Source of the DNA: Lonsdalea iberica
GTDB taxonomy: Bacteria > Pseudomonadota > Gammaproteobacteria > Enterobacterales > Enterobacteriaceae
Length of the DNA stretch: 64,000 nucleotides
Direction: 5' to 3'
Assembly: GCF_002111585.1 (NCBI RefSeq)
Contig: NZ_LUTP01000001.1
Coordinates: 115,295 to 179,294, forward strand
Position numbers and translations under genes: made by a program. This document shows positions 11,221-20,416 of the stretch, one piece after another (the first letter of the stretch is position 1; every line of letters begins with the position of its first letter). The notes beneath the pieces are model-generated. The model was not told where the DNA came from. It saw nothing but the letters and a program-made list of their open reading frames with translations, and did not search any database.

Positions 11221-12263
11221 TGAGAATACCGCAGACCTCCTCTTCGCTGCTGTTGTGCTATATCGTTTTGTTTACACTGGCTTTTTTAGGGCTATTCACC
11301 CTGCAGCACGCGTTCGATGATTATGTACTTCGAATTATCTGCAACATTTTTATCTTTATGATCCTGGCGGTCAGCTACAACCTGATTAACGGAATCACCG
11401 GCCAGCTGTCGTTGGAGCCGAATGGCTTTGTTGCCATCGGCGCTTACGTCACGGCGCTATTGTTGCTGACTGCAGACAACAAAACCGACATGTTCGAAAT
11501 GGCGTCGCCCAGTCCGTTCATTTTGGTTTTGCACACCACGTTCCTGCCCGCGTTGATCATCAGTGGAATCTGCGCCGCGGTAGTCGCCGTCTGTCTGTCG
11601 TTTCCGGTTTTTCGCGTACGCGGCGACTATCTGGCGATTGTCACTCTGGGATTCGGCTTCATTATCAAGATTCTGGCGATCAACAACCCGCAGATTACCA
11701 ACGGCGCTATCGGACTGAATGAGATCCCGCAGGCGGAACACATTTTGTACTGGTGCGGGTTCATCGCGTTGATCGCGGTACTGTTCGTCCTGCAACTGGT
11801 GTATTCCAAATACGGACGGGCGATGAAGGCGGTGCGCGATGATGAGGACGCCGCAATCGCGATGGGGATCAACACCTTCCGCATCAAAACCTGCGCGTTC
11901 GCGACCAGCGCCTTTTTCGAAGGTATCGGCGGCGGCCTATTGGCTTCCCTGCTGACCATCATCTCTCCGGATTTGTTCGACTTTATGCTGACGTTCCAGC
12001 TGCTGATCATCATCGTGCTGGGCGGGTTGGGCAGCACCACCGGCGCGATCCTGGGGACGATCCTCGTTGTGGGCAGCGGCGAGTGGCTGCGTTTCCTCGA
12101 CCAGCCATTGACGCTATTCGGCCAGGATCTGGGCGCGCACCCAGGACTGCGGATGGTGGTGTTTTCGCTGGTGCTGTTGATCATCATGCTGTTCGCGCGC
12201 GAAGGGCTGCTGGGCAAACAGGAAATCTGGGAAATACGCAGGGGGCGTCAGAATGGCAAATGA
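11220..12263 (+). CDS. livM: Branched-chain amino acid-type ABC permease LivM-like
   Basis: Second membrane subunit of the Liv-type transporter, 347 residues and strongly hydrophobic. It carries the BPD_transp_2 family pattern, including YNLINGITGQLSLEPNGF near residues 55-75 and the loop YGRAMKAVRDDEDAAIAMGI that contacts the ATPases. The start codon overlaps the LivH stop (TGATG) and the end overlaps livG by 11 bases, so translation is probably coupled. E. coli LivM (425 aa, recalled) has an N-terminal extension; this shorter form is common in other Liv/Urt-type systems. Confidence 0.88.
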   Translation: MRIPQTSSSLLLCYIVLFTLAFLGLFTLQHAFDDYVLRIICNIFIFMILAVSYNLINGITGQLSLEPNGFVAIGAYVTALLLLTADNKTDMFEMASPSPFILVLHTTFLPALIISGICAAVVAVCLSFPVFRVRGDYLAIVTLGFGFIIKILAINNPQITNGAIGLNEIPQAEHILYWCGFIALIAVLFVLQLVYSKYGRAMKAVRDDEDAAIAMGINTFRIKTCAFATSAFFEGIGGGLLASLLTIISPDLFDFMLTFQLLIIIVLGGLGSTTGAILGTILVVGSGEWLRFLDQPLTLFGQDLGAHPGLRMVVFSLVLLIIMLFAREGLLGKQEIWEIRRGRQNGK

Positions 12264-13032
12264 GACATTACTTCGCGTCGCGGACGTTACCATGCAGTTT
12301 GGCGGGCTGCGCGCCATCGACGGCGTCAGTTTTCAGATAGCGCCCGCGGAGATCTTCGGTTTGATCGGGCCGAACGGCGCAGGAAAAACCACGCTGTTCA
12401 ACGTGATTACGGCTAACTACAAGCCAACCGGCGGTACGGTGGAGCTGGAGTCTCAGGCGTTGACCGGGCTGAAACCGAATCAGGTGGTGAACCGGGGGAT
12501 CGCCAGAACGTTCCAGAATATCCGGCTGTTTCCATCCATGACGGTGCTCGACAACGTCTTGATCGGACTCGATCGTTTTATTCATTACTCCTTCCTCGAA
12601 GCCGCTTTGCGTTGCGGGCGCTTCTTCATGGCGGAAAAGCGCGCGCAGGAAAAAGCGATGCAACTGCTGGAATATATCGGCATCGCTGAACATGCCCATT
12701 CGCTGGCGACCAATCTGAGTTACGGCAATCAGCGTAAGGTGGAGATTGCGCGAGCGCTGGCGACAACGCCCAAATTGCTGTTGCTGGACGAGCCCGCAGC
12801 AGGGATGAACCCACGCGAGACGGCCGAACTGGCGCAGCTCATTTTTAAAATGCGGAAGGACTTCGGACTGACGGTGCTGTTGATCGAACATGATATGTCG
12901 TTTGTGAACTCCCTGTGCGAGCGGGTGATGGTGCTGGATTACGGCAAGGCACTGTTTAGCGGCACGCCGAATGAGGCCATCAATCATCCTGACGTCATCG
13001 CCGCATATTTGGGGGACATCGATTATGCTTAA
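12253..13032 (+). CDS. livG: Branched-chain amino acid-type ABC transporter ATPase LivG-like
   Basis: Cytoplasmic ATPase subunit, 259 residues. Walker A is GPNGAGKTT, the LivG-type signature is LSYGNQRKVEIARAL, Walker B is LLLLDEPAAGMNP and the switch histidine is in LIEHDMSFV. The MNP after Walker B and the long insert after the Q-loop are typical of LivG and not of LivF. It starts inside the end of livM and ends 8 bases inside livF. It would power import together with LivF, one copy of each per transporter. Confidence 0.92.
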   Translation: MANETLLRVADVTMQFGGLRAIDGVSFQIAPAEIFGLIGPNGAGKTTLFNVITANYKPTGGTVELESQALTGLKPNQVVNRGIARTFQNIRLFPSMTVLDNVLIGLDRFIHYSFLEAALRCGRFFMAEKRAQEKAMQLLEYIGIAEHAHSLATNLSYGNQRKVEIARALATTPKLLLLDEPAAGMNPRETAELAQLIFKMRKDFGLTVLLIEHDMSFVNSLCERVMVLDYGKALFSGTPNEAINHPDVIAAYLGDIDYA

Positions 13033-13720
13033 AGCGACCGACCTACGGGTTTTTTACGGCCTGATTCAGGGGCTGAAGGGGATCGACATTGAGGTCAACA
13101 ACAGCGAGATCGTGACGTTAATCGGCAGTAACGGCGCCGGGAAAACATCAACGCTGAACGGCATCATCAATCTGGTGAAGTCGACGGGCAGGGTCAATTT
13201 TCTCAACGAGGATATCTCCCATCGACAGACGCACCAGATCGTTCGTCATGGGCTGGCGCTGGTGCCGGAAGGGCGCAAGGTGTTCACCAACCTGACCATC
13301 GAAGAAAACTTACGGATGGGGGCGTACCACAACCCGGTCAGATTCAGCTATCTGCGCGACAAGATGTATGCCATGTTCCCCCGCTTGAAAGAGCGGCGCA
13401 GGCAGTTGGCGGGCACCATGAGCGGCGGTGAGCAGCAGATGCTGGCGATCGCCCGCGCGCTGATGAGCGAACCGGCGTTGTTGATGCTGGACGAGCCGAG
13501 TTTGGGCCTTGCGCCGAAGGTGGTGGGCGAGCTGTTCAACATCATCCGCCAGCTGCGTGAGGAGAAGATCACGATCCTCCTGGTCGAGCAGAATGCGACG
13601 GCGGCGTTGAAAATCGCCGATCGGGCCTACGTGCTGGAGAACGGCAAAATAGTATTGCAAGGACCCGCGCAGGCGATTCTGGCCAATCCGGAGGTGAAGG
13701 CAATGTATCTCGGCGGTTGA
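13025..13720 (+). CDS. livF: Branched-chain amino acid-type ABC transporter ATPase LivF-like
   Basis: Second ATPase subunit. An upstream in-frame ATG at 12971 exists, but the start at 13025 (MLKATDLRVFYG) fits the family, sits after a GGGGGA ribosome site and gives 231 residues, the usual LivF size. Motifs: Walker A GSNGAGKT, signature MSGGEQQMLAIARAL, Walker B LLMLDEPSLGLAP, switch region LLVEQNATAAL. Last gene of the cluster. No strong terminator is visible just after it. Confidence 0.92.
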   Translation: MLKATDLRVFYGLIQGLKGIDIEVNNSEIVTLIGSNGAGKTSTLNGIINLVKSTGRVNFLNEDISHRQTHQIVRHGLALVPEGRKVFTNLTIEENLRMGAYHNPVRFSYLRDKMYAMFPRLKERRRQLAGTMSGGEQQMLAIARALMSEPALLMLDEPSLGLAPKVVGELFNIIRQLREEKITILLVEQNATAALKIADRAYVLENGKIVLQGPAQAILANPEVKAMYLGG

Positions 13721-13807
13721 GGCTTGCGGGGGAGTTGCCATCCCCGTAATCCTCTGTCGCGAGGGGGCTTCCCGCCTCAGGGGCTGCGCGATGCGTTTAT
13801 CCAGCAA

Positions 13808-13823
13808 GCCGCCAGCTGGCGGC
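13808..13823. repeat. Perfect 16-bp GC palindrome between livF and yabI
   Basis: GCCGCCAGCTGGCGGC is self-complementary over all 16 bases. It lies 88 bp past the livF stop and 77 bp before the yabI start. It lacks an adjacent T run, so it is not a standard terminator. It could be part of a small repeat family or an operator, or chance in GC-rich DNA. Confidence 0.5.
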
Positions 13824-13899
13824 TGCGAGGGGCTGCCGTCCGGCGGTTTTCTGCTATTATCCCGAAGTCCTGATTTTTAGCGCAGATAAGTAGGGATTT

Positions 13900-14658
13900 A
13901 TGCAAGCCTGGCTTGAGCACCTGGTTACTCAATCGTTGGCCTATTCACTGCTGGCCGTTTTGCTGGTGGCTTTTCTTGAGTCGCTGGCGTTGGTGGGGCT
14001 GCTGCTACCGGGCACCTTGATGATGGCGTCGCTGGGCACGTTGATCGGCAGCGGACACGTGGGACTATATCCTGCCTGGGGCGTCGGCATTATCGGCTGC
14101 CTGCTGGGGGATTGGATTTCCTATTACATTGGCTGGCGCTTCAAGGACCGGCTGCACGGCTGGTCGTTTGTACAGAAGCACAGCGCCTATCTCTACCGTA
14201 TCGAAAAAATGCTGCATCAGCATCATATCGCGACCATTCTGGTCGGGCGCTTCATCGGCCCGACCCGGCCACTGATCCCGATGGTCGCCGGGATGCTGGA
14301 ACTGCCGCCGAAACGATTTTTGGTGCCGAACATCATCGGCTGCCTGACCTGGCCGCCGGTGTATCTGATGCCGGGCATACTGGCGGGGGTGGCGATCGAT
14401 ATTCCCCACGCGGCGGACAGCGGCAGCTTCCGCTGGCTGCTGCTGATTGCCGCGGTGCTGAGCTGGTCCGCCGGATGGTTGCTGTGGCGCGCGTGGCGAG
14501 CTCGTCGAGCGCCGTCGGAGGGGGGGTTGACGCCAGCGCGATTACGCTGGCTGGCGCCGATGGTGATGATTGCCGCGGTGATCAGTCTGGTGCTGTTGTG
14601 GCAGCACCCGCTGATGTCGGTCTACCTGCACCTGTTGTTGCAAATCTTTCGCGGCTGA
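13900..14658 (+). CDS. yabI: DedA family inner-membrane protein YabI
   Basis: Polytopic membrane protein of the DedA/VTT family, whose members support envelope integrity, probably as lipid (undecaprenyl phosphate) flippases or proton-dependent transporters. The 252 residues include the DedA signatures FLESLALVGLLLPGT near residues 28-42 and GRFIGPTRPLIPMVAGM near 115-130, with the conserved arginines. The position next to the thi genes matches E. coli yabI, except that ilvBN lies between. Its stop abuts the ilvN stop with no gap. A TGCTATTAT extended -10-like element lies at about 13852-13860. Confidence 0.9.
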   Translation: MQAWLEHLVTQSLAYSLLAVLLVAFLESLALVGLLLPGTLMMASLGTLIGSGHVGLYPAWGVGIIGCLLGDWISYYIGWRFKDRLHGWSFVQKHSAYLYRIEKMLHQHHIATILVGRFIGPTRPLIPMVAGMLELPPKRFLVPNIIGCLTWPPVYLMPGILAGVAIDIPHAADSGSFRWLLLIAAVLSWSAGWLLWRAWRARRAPSEGGLTPARLRWLAPMVMIAAVISLVLLWQHPLMSVYLHLLLQIFRG

Positions 14659-14952
14659 TTAGCGATAAAATTCCGCTACCTGCTCGAAAATGCGGGTGTC
14701 GTCGCCGTGGCGACGCACCTCCAGCACATCTTCCAGTTTTTCCACCTGACTGATCATCTGCGCCAGACGGTCGTCGTCGTTCACCAGCAGCCAAATGCGG
14801 CTCTGTTCACCGCCCGGCAGCGGCATACACATGATGCCTTCCACGTTAAATGCCCGGCGGGCGAACAGCCCGCAGACATGAGACATGACGCCGGGATGGT
14901 TGCGTACGGACAGCTCGAGCGTGACCTGGGTTGAAGAGGATGCGGTCTGCAT
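14659..14952 (-). CDS. ilvN: Acetolactate synthase I regulatory (small) subunit IlvN
   Basis: ACT-domain subunit that activates IlvB and gives valine feedback inhibition. The start at 14952 (MQTASSSTQ) gives 97 residues and has GGAGA about 9 bases upstream; an ATG at 14967 inside ilvB is less likely. The ACT core reads [27 protein letters not shown] (residues given in part), and the short length matches IlvN (96 aa, recalled) and excludes IlvH (about 160 aa). The ilvB stop lies 5 bases ahead, so the two are coupled in one operon. Confidence 0.93.
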   Translation of the reverse strand: MQTASSSTQVTLELSVRNHPGVMSHVCGLFARRAFNVEGIMCMPLPGGEQSRIWLLVNDDDRLAQMISQVEKLEDVLEVRRHGDDTRIFEQVAEFYR

Positions 14953-14956
14953 AGGG

Positions 14957-16618
14957 TTAATCTCCAATCATCTCAATGTTGGCGGCGCCCGGCGGCACCA
15001 TCGGATAAACTTTTTCGTTCACGTCGATCAGCGCATGAATCAGCGCCGGTCCCGGCTGGTTCAGAATGTCGCGCAGGGCGGCCTGCGGATCTTCCTCCGC
15101 ATTTAAGTCGCAGGTCGCCAGTCCGAATCCGGCGGCAATCGCCAGGAAATTGGCCTGATAGCTGTAGTCGGACGCCACGTAACGCTGCTGGTAGAACAGC
15201 TCCTGCTGCTGGTGGACCATCCCCAGCGCCTGATTGTTCATCAGCACGATTTTGACGTTAAGTCGCTGTTCAGCTAGCGTCGCCAGTTCTTGAATATTCA
15301 TCATCAGGCTGCCGTCGCCGGAGAAGCACACCACCGTGCGATCCGGTTCCGCCAGCGCGGCGCCGATGGCAGCCGGCACGCCAAACCCCATCGTCCCTAA
15401 ACCGCCAGACGTCAGCCATTGACGCGTGCGGCGCAGCGGGTATGACTGGGCCACCCACATCTGATGCTGACCGACATCGGTTGAGATAATGGCGCTGTCG
15501 TCCAGCGATTCGGCCACGGCATGGATCAGGCCGTAGTGGCTCAGCGGATCGTCCTGTTGCAGATTGGCAGGGTATGCCCGCTGCATCTCACCCACCTGCC
15601 GGCGCCATTCGTCGCGCTTCTGCGGCTCGATCAGCGGCAGTAACTGCGTCAGTCCCTTAGCGACATCAGCATGCAACGCCACGTGGGGCTGGCGGATTTT
15701 GCCCAGCTCGGCGGCGTCGATATCCATGTGGATAATGCTGGCGTTCGGGCAGAACTGCTCGGCTTTGCCGATAGCGCGATCGTCGAAACGCGCGCCCAGC
15801 ACGATCAACAGATCGGATTGTTGCAGGATCATGTTGGTGGATCGCGCGCCATGCATTCCCAACATGCCCAGCGACAGTGGATGATCGGCAGGCATGGCGC
15901 CGAGCGCCATCAGTGTCATGGTGGCGGGGATCCCTGCGGACTCCGCCAGCTGAATTGCCTGCTGATGCGCGCCGGCGCTGACGATCCCGCCGCCGAGATA
16001 CAGCACGGGACGGCTGGCGGCGTTAATCATCGCGGCCGCTTTCTCAAGGGCCTGCGGTTCGGCAGCCACGGGGGCGTCGTTCGGCGTAGGTGCCGGAAGG
16101 GCGTCCAGCTCGATGGTGGCGGTTTGTACGTCTTTCGGCACGTCGATCCACACCGGGCCGGGGCGGCCGGATTGCGCGATGCGGAACGCCTCGTTCATCA
16201 CATGGGCCAGCTCATTAATGTCGCGTACCAGATAGTTGTGTTTGGTGACCGGAATGGAGATGCCGTAGGTGTCCACTTCCTGAAAGGCGTCGCTGCCGAT
16301 CATGTTGGAGGAGACCTGAGCGGTGATGCAGACCAACGGGATGGAGTCGAGTTTTGCGTCCGCAATTGCGGTCAGCAGGTTGGTCGCGCCGGGGCCGCTG
16401 GAGGCCATGCAGACCGCCGCTTTGCCGCTGGCGCGCGCCATGCCCTGCGCGATGAAACCTGCGCCCTGTTCGTGCCGCGCCAGTACGTGGCGGATGGTTC
16501 GGCTTTGTCCCAACGCATCGTACAACGGCAGGGCGGCCCCGCCGGGAATGCCTGTGACGGTCGTGATGCCTTGCTGCTCCAGCATGTGGACGATCAGCTC
16601 AGCTCCGGTATAACGCAT
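14957..16618 (-). CDS. ilvB: Acetolactate synthase I catalytic (large) subunit IlvB
   Basis: Thiamine-diphosphate enzyme that condenses two pyruvates, or pyruvate with 2-oxobutyrate, in the first common step of valine/isoleucine/leucine synthesis. The ThDP glutamate is in [12 protein letters not shown] (about residue 50), and the ThDP/Mg motif runs from GDGSLMMN to LMNNQ near 425-455. The C-terminus [14 protein letters not shown] is typical of AHAS. Start 16618 is chosen because GGA lies 7 bases upstream; the ATG at 16624 is too close to it. Preceded by the ivbL leader and attenuator. Confidence 0.95.
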   Translation of the reverse strand: MRYTGAELIVHMLEQQGITTVTGIPGGAALPLYDALGQSRTIRHVLARHEQGAGFIAQGMARASGKAAVCMASSGPGATNLLTAIADAKLDSIPLVCITAQVSSNMIGSDAFQEVDTYGISIPVTKHNYLVRDINELAHVMNEAFRIAQSGRPGPVWIDVPKDVQTATIELDALPAPTPNDAPVAAEPQALEKAAAMINAASRPVLYLGGGIVSAGAHQQAIQLAESAGIPATMTLMALGAMPADHPLSLGMLGMHGARSTNMILQQSDLLIVLGARFDDRAIGKAEQFCPNASIIHMDIDAAELGKIRQPHVALHADVAKGLTQLLPLIEPQKRDEWRRQVGEMQRAYPANLQQDDPLSHYGLIHAVAESLDDSAIISTDVGQHQMWVAQSYPLRRTRQWLTSGGLGTMGFGVPAAIGAALAEPDRTVVCFSGDGSLMMNIQELATLAEQRLNVKIVLMNNQALGMVHQQQELFYQQRYVASDYSYQANFLAIAAGFGLATCDLNAEEDPQAALRDILNQPGPALIHALIDVNEKVYPMVPPGAANIEMIGD

Positions 16619-16659
16619 AGTCATATCCTTTATCAGAGCCGGTGCAGTTTGGGAGCGGG

Positions 16660-16703
16660 GGGCAGAAAGAACAAACCCCGCTCGGCTGGCGCCGGCGGGG
16701 TTT
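16660..16703 (-). terminator. ilvBN attenuator (Rho-independent terminator)
   Basis: On the complement, AAACCCCGC and GCGGGGTTT form a 9-bp stem (16673-16703) followed by a U-rich stretch (GTTCTTT). It lies just after the ivbL leader stop and before ilvB, the layout of valine/leucine attenuation. When the ribosome stalls on the Val run, an alternative fold should prevent this hairpin. The alternative pairing was not worked out in detail. Confidence 0.75.
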
Positions 16704-16729
16704 GAGAATCTCTTGTGGATTCGGACCCG

Positions 16730-16834
16730 TTACGGCGCGTTGCCGACCACGACGACGACCACTAGGCGCACGACGACGACCGCATCGACAAGCGCGGTGT
16801 TGGAGAGTGCTAGTGTGGAGGACGTGTGTTTCAC
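16730..16834 (-). CDS. ivbL: ilvBN operon leader peptide IvbL
   Basis: Attenuation leader whose translation senses charged tRNA-Val (and Leu). The C-terminal part reads DAVVVVRLVVVVVVGNAP then TAA, with ten valines and one leucine in a row broken only by Arg; the ending VGNAP is the same as E. coli IvbL. I place the start at the GTG at 16834 (34 residues) because AGGA lies 6 bases upstream. An ATG at 16849 would give 39 residues but lacks a ribosome site. It lies about 110 bp before ilvB, with the attenuator hairpin between. Confidence 0.88.
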   Translation of the reverse strand: MKHTSSTLALSNTALVDAVVVVRLVVVVVVGNAP

Positions 16835-16944
16835 GGAGAATCCTGTCATTGGTTTTTTAAACCATGTGTATGGACAAGCCAGGTTCACATGGGCTGTGGC
16901 AGACAATAACCCACAACTGTGCAAAGGTCAAAACCTGTTCGCTA

Positions 16945-17661
16945 TCAGTTTTTATTCTGCCCAGCGGGGGCGATCCCGAGAATACCCGCGGCGGCGACGC
17001 GACCCTGTTGCAGGTCATCGGTTGAGCCGTCATAAGCCACGCGGCCGTCGACGACCAGCGCCGTGCGACCGGCGATACGGGCGGCATCGTCGAGATGGTG
17101 CGACACCATTAGCAGCGTCAGTTGGCGGTCGCGGCACACGCTGTCGACCAGCGTCAGCATTTCCGCGCGCAAGGCCGGGTCGAGCGCGGAAAACGGTTCA
17201 TCCAGCAGCAAAATCGGCTGCTGACGCAACAGGCAACGCGCCAGTGCCGCCCGCTGCCGCTGGCCGCCGGACACTTGCGACGGCAGCCGATCCAGCAGCG
17301 CGGCCAACCCAACGCGTTCGGCGATGCGGGCTAACTCCTCGCGTTGCGGCGGCGTCAGCTTGAGTCCGGGATGCAGTCCCAGCGCGATATTCTGTGACAG
17401 CGTCAGGTGGGGAAAGAGATTATTTTCCTGAAACAGGATCGACACCGGTCTTTTAGCCGGCGGCGTCTGGCGGTGGTCGACGCCGTTCAGCGTAAGTTGA
17501 CCGCTCGCCGCCGGGAGAAAACCGGCGATCAGGCTGAGCAGCGAACTTTTACCCGCGCCGCTGGGGCCGAGCACGGCAACGCGTTCACCGGCTTCCACAT
17601 GCAAATCGAACTGCATCGGCTGGTGCTGGTAGAGGTAGGTCAGTTTATCGAGAACGATCAT
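16945..17661 (-). CDS. thiQ: Thiamine ABC transporter ATPase ThiQ
   Basis: ATPase for uptake of thiamine and thiamine phosphates. From the ATG at 17661 ([12 protein letters not shown]) it is 238 residues, with Walker [11 protein letters not shown]-loop [11 protein letters not shown], signature [15 protein letters not shown] and Walker [14 protein letters not shown]. The upstream ATG at 17682 lies deeper inside thiP and is rejected. It overlaps the thiP end by 17 bases. Last gene of thiBPQ. Confidence 0.93.
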   Translation of the reverse strand: MIVLDKLTYLYQHQPMQFDLHVEAGERVAVLGPSGAGKSSLLSLIAGFLPAASGQLTLNGVDHRQTPPAKRPVSILFQENNLFPHLTLSQNIALGLHPGLKLTPPQREELARIAERVGLAALLDRLPSQVSGGQRQRAALARCLLRQQPILLLDEPFSALDPALRAEMLTLVDSVCRDRQLTLLMVSHHLDDAARIAGRTALVVDGRVAYDGSTDDLQQGRVAAAGILGIAPAGQNKN

Positions 17662-19255
17662 AAGCGTCCGCCCGTTTTTCAATCAGAGTAAACAGAACAA
17701 AACACAGCAGCAGCAAAAGTAGCGCAGTCACAGCGCCATCGGCGCTGCGGTAAGACCCGATTTGCTGGTACAGATAAAACGGCAGCGTCCGGAACTGCTC
17801 GTTGCCGAACAGCGCGATGATGCCGAAATCGCCCAGCGAGAGAATCGAGGCGAACGCCAGCGCCTGCGCGATCGGCGCCCGCAGCGCCCGCAGTTCGATG
17901 GTTTGCAGTCGCCGCCAGCCGCGGATATCCAGCGACTGACACAGCAGGTTGTAGCGCTCGGCGATGTCATACATGGGATTCTCCAGCACTTTCAGTGCAT
18001 AGGGGATCGCCATCAGCGCATTCGTCGTCGCCACCAGCCACAGGGGCGATGTCGGCAGTCCGACGGTGCTGTTGAGCAGCAGGAAAAATCCGCTCGCCAG
18101 CACGATGCCGGGCATCGCCAGAATCAGCATGCCGCTGAGATCCAGCAGTTGGCCGGAAAGATTGCGGCGGCGCAGCTTCAGTTCCCGGCTGCTCCACAAC
18201 AGCATGAGCGTGATTAGTACGCACAACAGGCCGGAGATGATCGCGACCTTCAGTGAAGTCCACAGCGCATCCCACAGCGCAGGCTGACTCAATACGACGG
18301 GCAGGGAGGCGTTCACTCCGTCCATCACTACGGCCAGCAGCGGCGGCAGCAGCAGTATTAACGCGGCCACGATCGCCATCGCGTCCGTGATGCGGTTGAA
18401 CAGCGTGTCCTGAGGGTTACGCCAGCGCGCTTGTTGGCTGTAGCCGACCGGCAGCAGCTTGGCCAGCCGCTGGCTGAGCAGAACCAGACCGAGGCAGCAT
18501 CCCATCTGGATCAGCGCCAACAGCGAGGCGCGCGCCGGATCGTAGTCGAAGCTTAGCGCCTGATAGATCGCCAGCTCGATGGTGGTGGCTTTGGGTCCGC
18601 CGCCCAGCGAAAGCACAACGGCGAAGCTGGCGAAACAGAGCATGAAGATCAGCGCGGCCGCAGGCAGTAGCTGTCGGCGCAGCCACGGCCACTCCACGAT
18701 GCGAAAGTGCTGCCACTCCCCCATCCCAAGCTGGGCGGCCATCTGCCGCTGTTCGGTGGCGATACCTTCCAGCGCCTGCAGCATTAGGCGCGTGGCCAGC
18801 GGCAGGTTAAAGAAAGCGTGTGCCAGCAGTATCCCTCCGAGCCCGTAGGGAGAAAATGCGTAAGGTAGGCCGAACGCCGCCGCTAACTGCGAGAGCCAGC
18901 CTTGTCGCCCGTACACGCTCAACAGACCGAACACGGTCACCAACACCGGCAGCACCAGCGTCATGGCGTACAGCCTTAACAGCCAGCGATGCCCCGGAAA
19001 ACGGCGGCGATAGAGCGCGCGCGCCAGAAAAATCGCCGGAATGGTCGACAGCAGCGTCGAGAGCGACGCCTGCCAAAACGTAAAGCGGATGACGTGCCAC
19101 AGATAGTCGTCCTGCCACAGCGCGCGCCACGGATTCTGAGGCGCCTGAAGCCACAGCGCGCCGAAGGCCAGCGCGGCGACCACGACCAGCAGCAGCGCGG
19201 CGACGGCGCCGGGCCAGAGCCAGCCGGGGATCAGCGGCTGACGGCGCGTTGCCAT
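17645..19255 (-). CDS. thiP: Thiamine ABC transporter permease ThiP
   Basis: Inner-membrane permease of the thiamine importer. It is a fused double permease of 536 residues with two BPD_transp_1-type halves (each with an EAA-like loop, near residues 150-200 and 415-465) and about 12 hydrophobic segments. The start at 19255 overlaps the thiB end by 25 bases and the gene runs 17 bases into thiQ, so all three are translationally linked. Length matches E. coli ThiP (536 aa, recalled). Confidence 0.94.
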   Translation of the reverse strand: MATRRQPLIPGWLWPGAVAALLLVVVAALAFGALWLQAPQNPWRALWQDDYLWHVIRFTFWQASLSTLLSTIPAIFLARALYRRRFPGHRWLLRLYAMTLVLPVLVTVFGLLSVYGRQGWLSQLAAAFGLPYAFSPYGLGGILLAHAFFNLPLATRLMLQALEGIATEQRQMAAQLGMGEWQHFRIVEWPWLRRQLLPAAALIFMLCFASFAVVLSLGGGPKATTIELAIYQALSFDYDPARASLLALIQMGCCLGLVLLSQRLAKLLPVGYSQQARWRNPQDTLFNRITDAMAIVAALILLLPPLLAVVMDGVNASLPVVLSQPALWDALWTSLKVAIISGLLCVLITLMLLWSSRELKLRRRNLSGQLLDLSGMLILAMPGIVLASGFFLLLNSTVGLPTSPLWLVATTNALMAIPYALKVLENPMYDIAERYNLLCQSLDIRGWRRLQTIELRALRAPIAQALAFASILSLGDFGIIALFGNEQFRTLPFYLYQQIGSYRSADGAVTALLLLLLCFVLFTLIEKRADAYDRSR

Positions 19256-20214
19256 GCCTGAATCCAGTCGTTGCGCTGCGCGGCGACTTGCTGCGGCGTA
19301 TACGACAGCGTCGTCGCCGGTTTCTCCAGACGCTGGAAGCCCGCGGGCAGCGGCGTGTCGATGACCGGGTACATCCAGTTCGTGGTTGGAATAAGCTGCT
19401 GGAAGGCCGGGCTGACCATGAACTCCAGGAAGCGCTCGGCCAGCTGCGGCTGTTGGCTGCTTGCCAGACGACCGGCGACCTCCACCTGGAGATAGTGTCC
19501 CTCGCTGAAGGACGCCGCGACGTAGTTCTCTTTCTTCTCTTCGATGATGTGATAGGCGGGCGAGGTGGTGTAGCTCAGCACCAGATCGGCTTCGCCCTTC
19601 AGGAACAGCCCATAGGCTTCGCTCCAGCCTTTGGTGACGGTGACCGTCTTGGCGGCCAGCTTTTGCCAGGCTTGCGGGGCGTCATCGCCATAGACCTTCT
19701 GCATCCAGAGCAGCAGGCCGAGGCCCGGCGTGCTGGTACGCGGATCCTGATAAATGACTTTCCACGGTTCTGGGCTGTCGACGAGTTCATGCAGGCTACG
19801 CGGTGGGTTTTTCAGTTTGTCGCGGTTATAGATAAAGGCGAAGTAGCCGTAGTCGTAGGGCACGAAGGTGTCATTATGCCAGCCGCCCGGCAGCGAGAGC
19901 GCGTCGGTATCGACCGTCCGCTTGCTGAACAGGCCGGTGTGTTCCGCCGCTTGAAGCAGGTTGTTGTCCAGCCCCAGCACGATATCGGCCTGCGTGCGTT
20001 TTCCTTCCATTCGCAGACGGTTAAGCAGCGCCACGCCGTCGGCCAGCGCCACGAATTTCAGCTCGCAGCCGCACTCTTTTTCGAACGCGGTTTTCACGCC
20101 GGGACCAGGCCCCCATTCGGAGGTGAAGGAGTCGTAGGTGTATACGGTCAGCGTAGGCTTCGCCAACACCGGGGCAGAAAGCATCAACAGGCAGGACAGT
20201 AATTTTTTTAACAC
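19231..20214 (-). CDS. thiB: Thiamine-binding periplasmic protein ThiB (TbpA)
   Basis: Periplasmic receptor for thiamine, thiamine monophosphate and thiamine diphosphate. I choose the GTG at 20214: it has a GGAG site 6 bases upstream and opens directly into a signal peptide (VLKKLLSCLLMLSAPVLA), with mature protein KPTLTVYTYDSF. The product is 327 residues, as in E. coli. An upstream in-frame ATG at 20382 would run through the TPP riboswitch and is rejected. First gene of the thiBPQ operon. Confidence 0.93.
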   Translation of the reverse strand: MLKKLLSCLLMLSAPVLAKPTLTVYTYDSFTSEWGPGPGVKTAFEKECGCELKFVALADGVALLNRLRMEGKRTQADIVLGLDNNLLQAAEHTGLFSKRTVDTDALSLPGGWHNDTFVPYDYGYFAFIYNRDKLKNPPRSLHELVDSPEPWKVIYQDPRTSTPGLGLLLWMQKVYGDDAPQAWQKLAAKTVTVTKGWSEAYGLFLKGEADLVLSYTTSPAYHIIEEKKENYVAASFSEGHYLQVEVAGRLASSQQPQLAERFLEFMVSPAFQQLIPTTNWMYPVIDTPLPAGFQRLEKPATTLSYTPQQVAAQRNDWIQAWQRAVSR

Positions 20215-20270
20215 TTTGCACTCCTGAGAAAAGGGTGGCAAAGGTCTTTGAGCAAGCGGCAAAGCACTCC

Positions 20271-20375
20271 CAAATCCCTTCGCCGGTATTAACCGGATCA
20301 GGTTCGACGGGTATTTTCTCAGCGTAAAGCGGACGGTATGACAGCGCCGGACTTTATCGCACCCCGTTGAGAACT
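20271..20375 (-). promoter_or_regulatory. TPP riboswitch (THI element) upstream of thiB
   Basis: On the complement the conserved aptamer parts appear in order: ACGGGGTGC (20356-20366 area), GCTGAGA, then ACCTGATCCGGTTAATACC and GCGAAGGGA. These are the P2/P3 and P4/P5 core sequences of the thiamine-diphosphate riboswitch. It ends about 55 bases before the thiB GTG, close enough to control translation by hiding the ribosome site, as known for the enterobacterial thiB element. The boundaries are approximate. Confidence 0.93.
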
Positions 20376-20416
20376 CACGCATTGTAGAGACTTCATGCCT
20401 GGAGTCAAAGCGCGCG

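Noticed and set aside
15671..16705. 344-codon open frame antisense to ilvB
   Set aside because: Shadow of ilvB; composition follows the reverse of a conserved gene.
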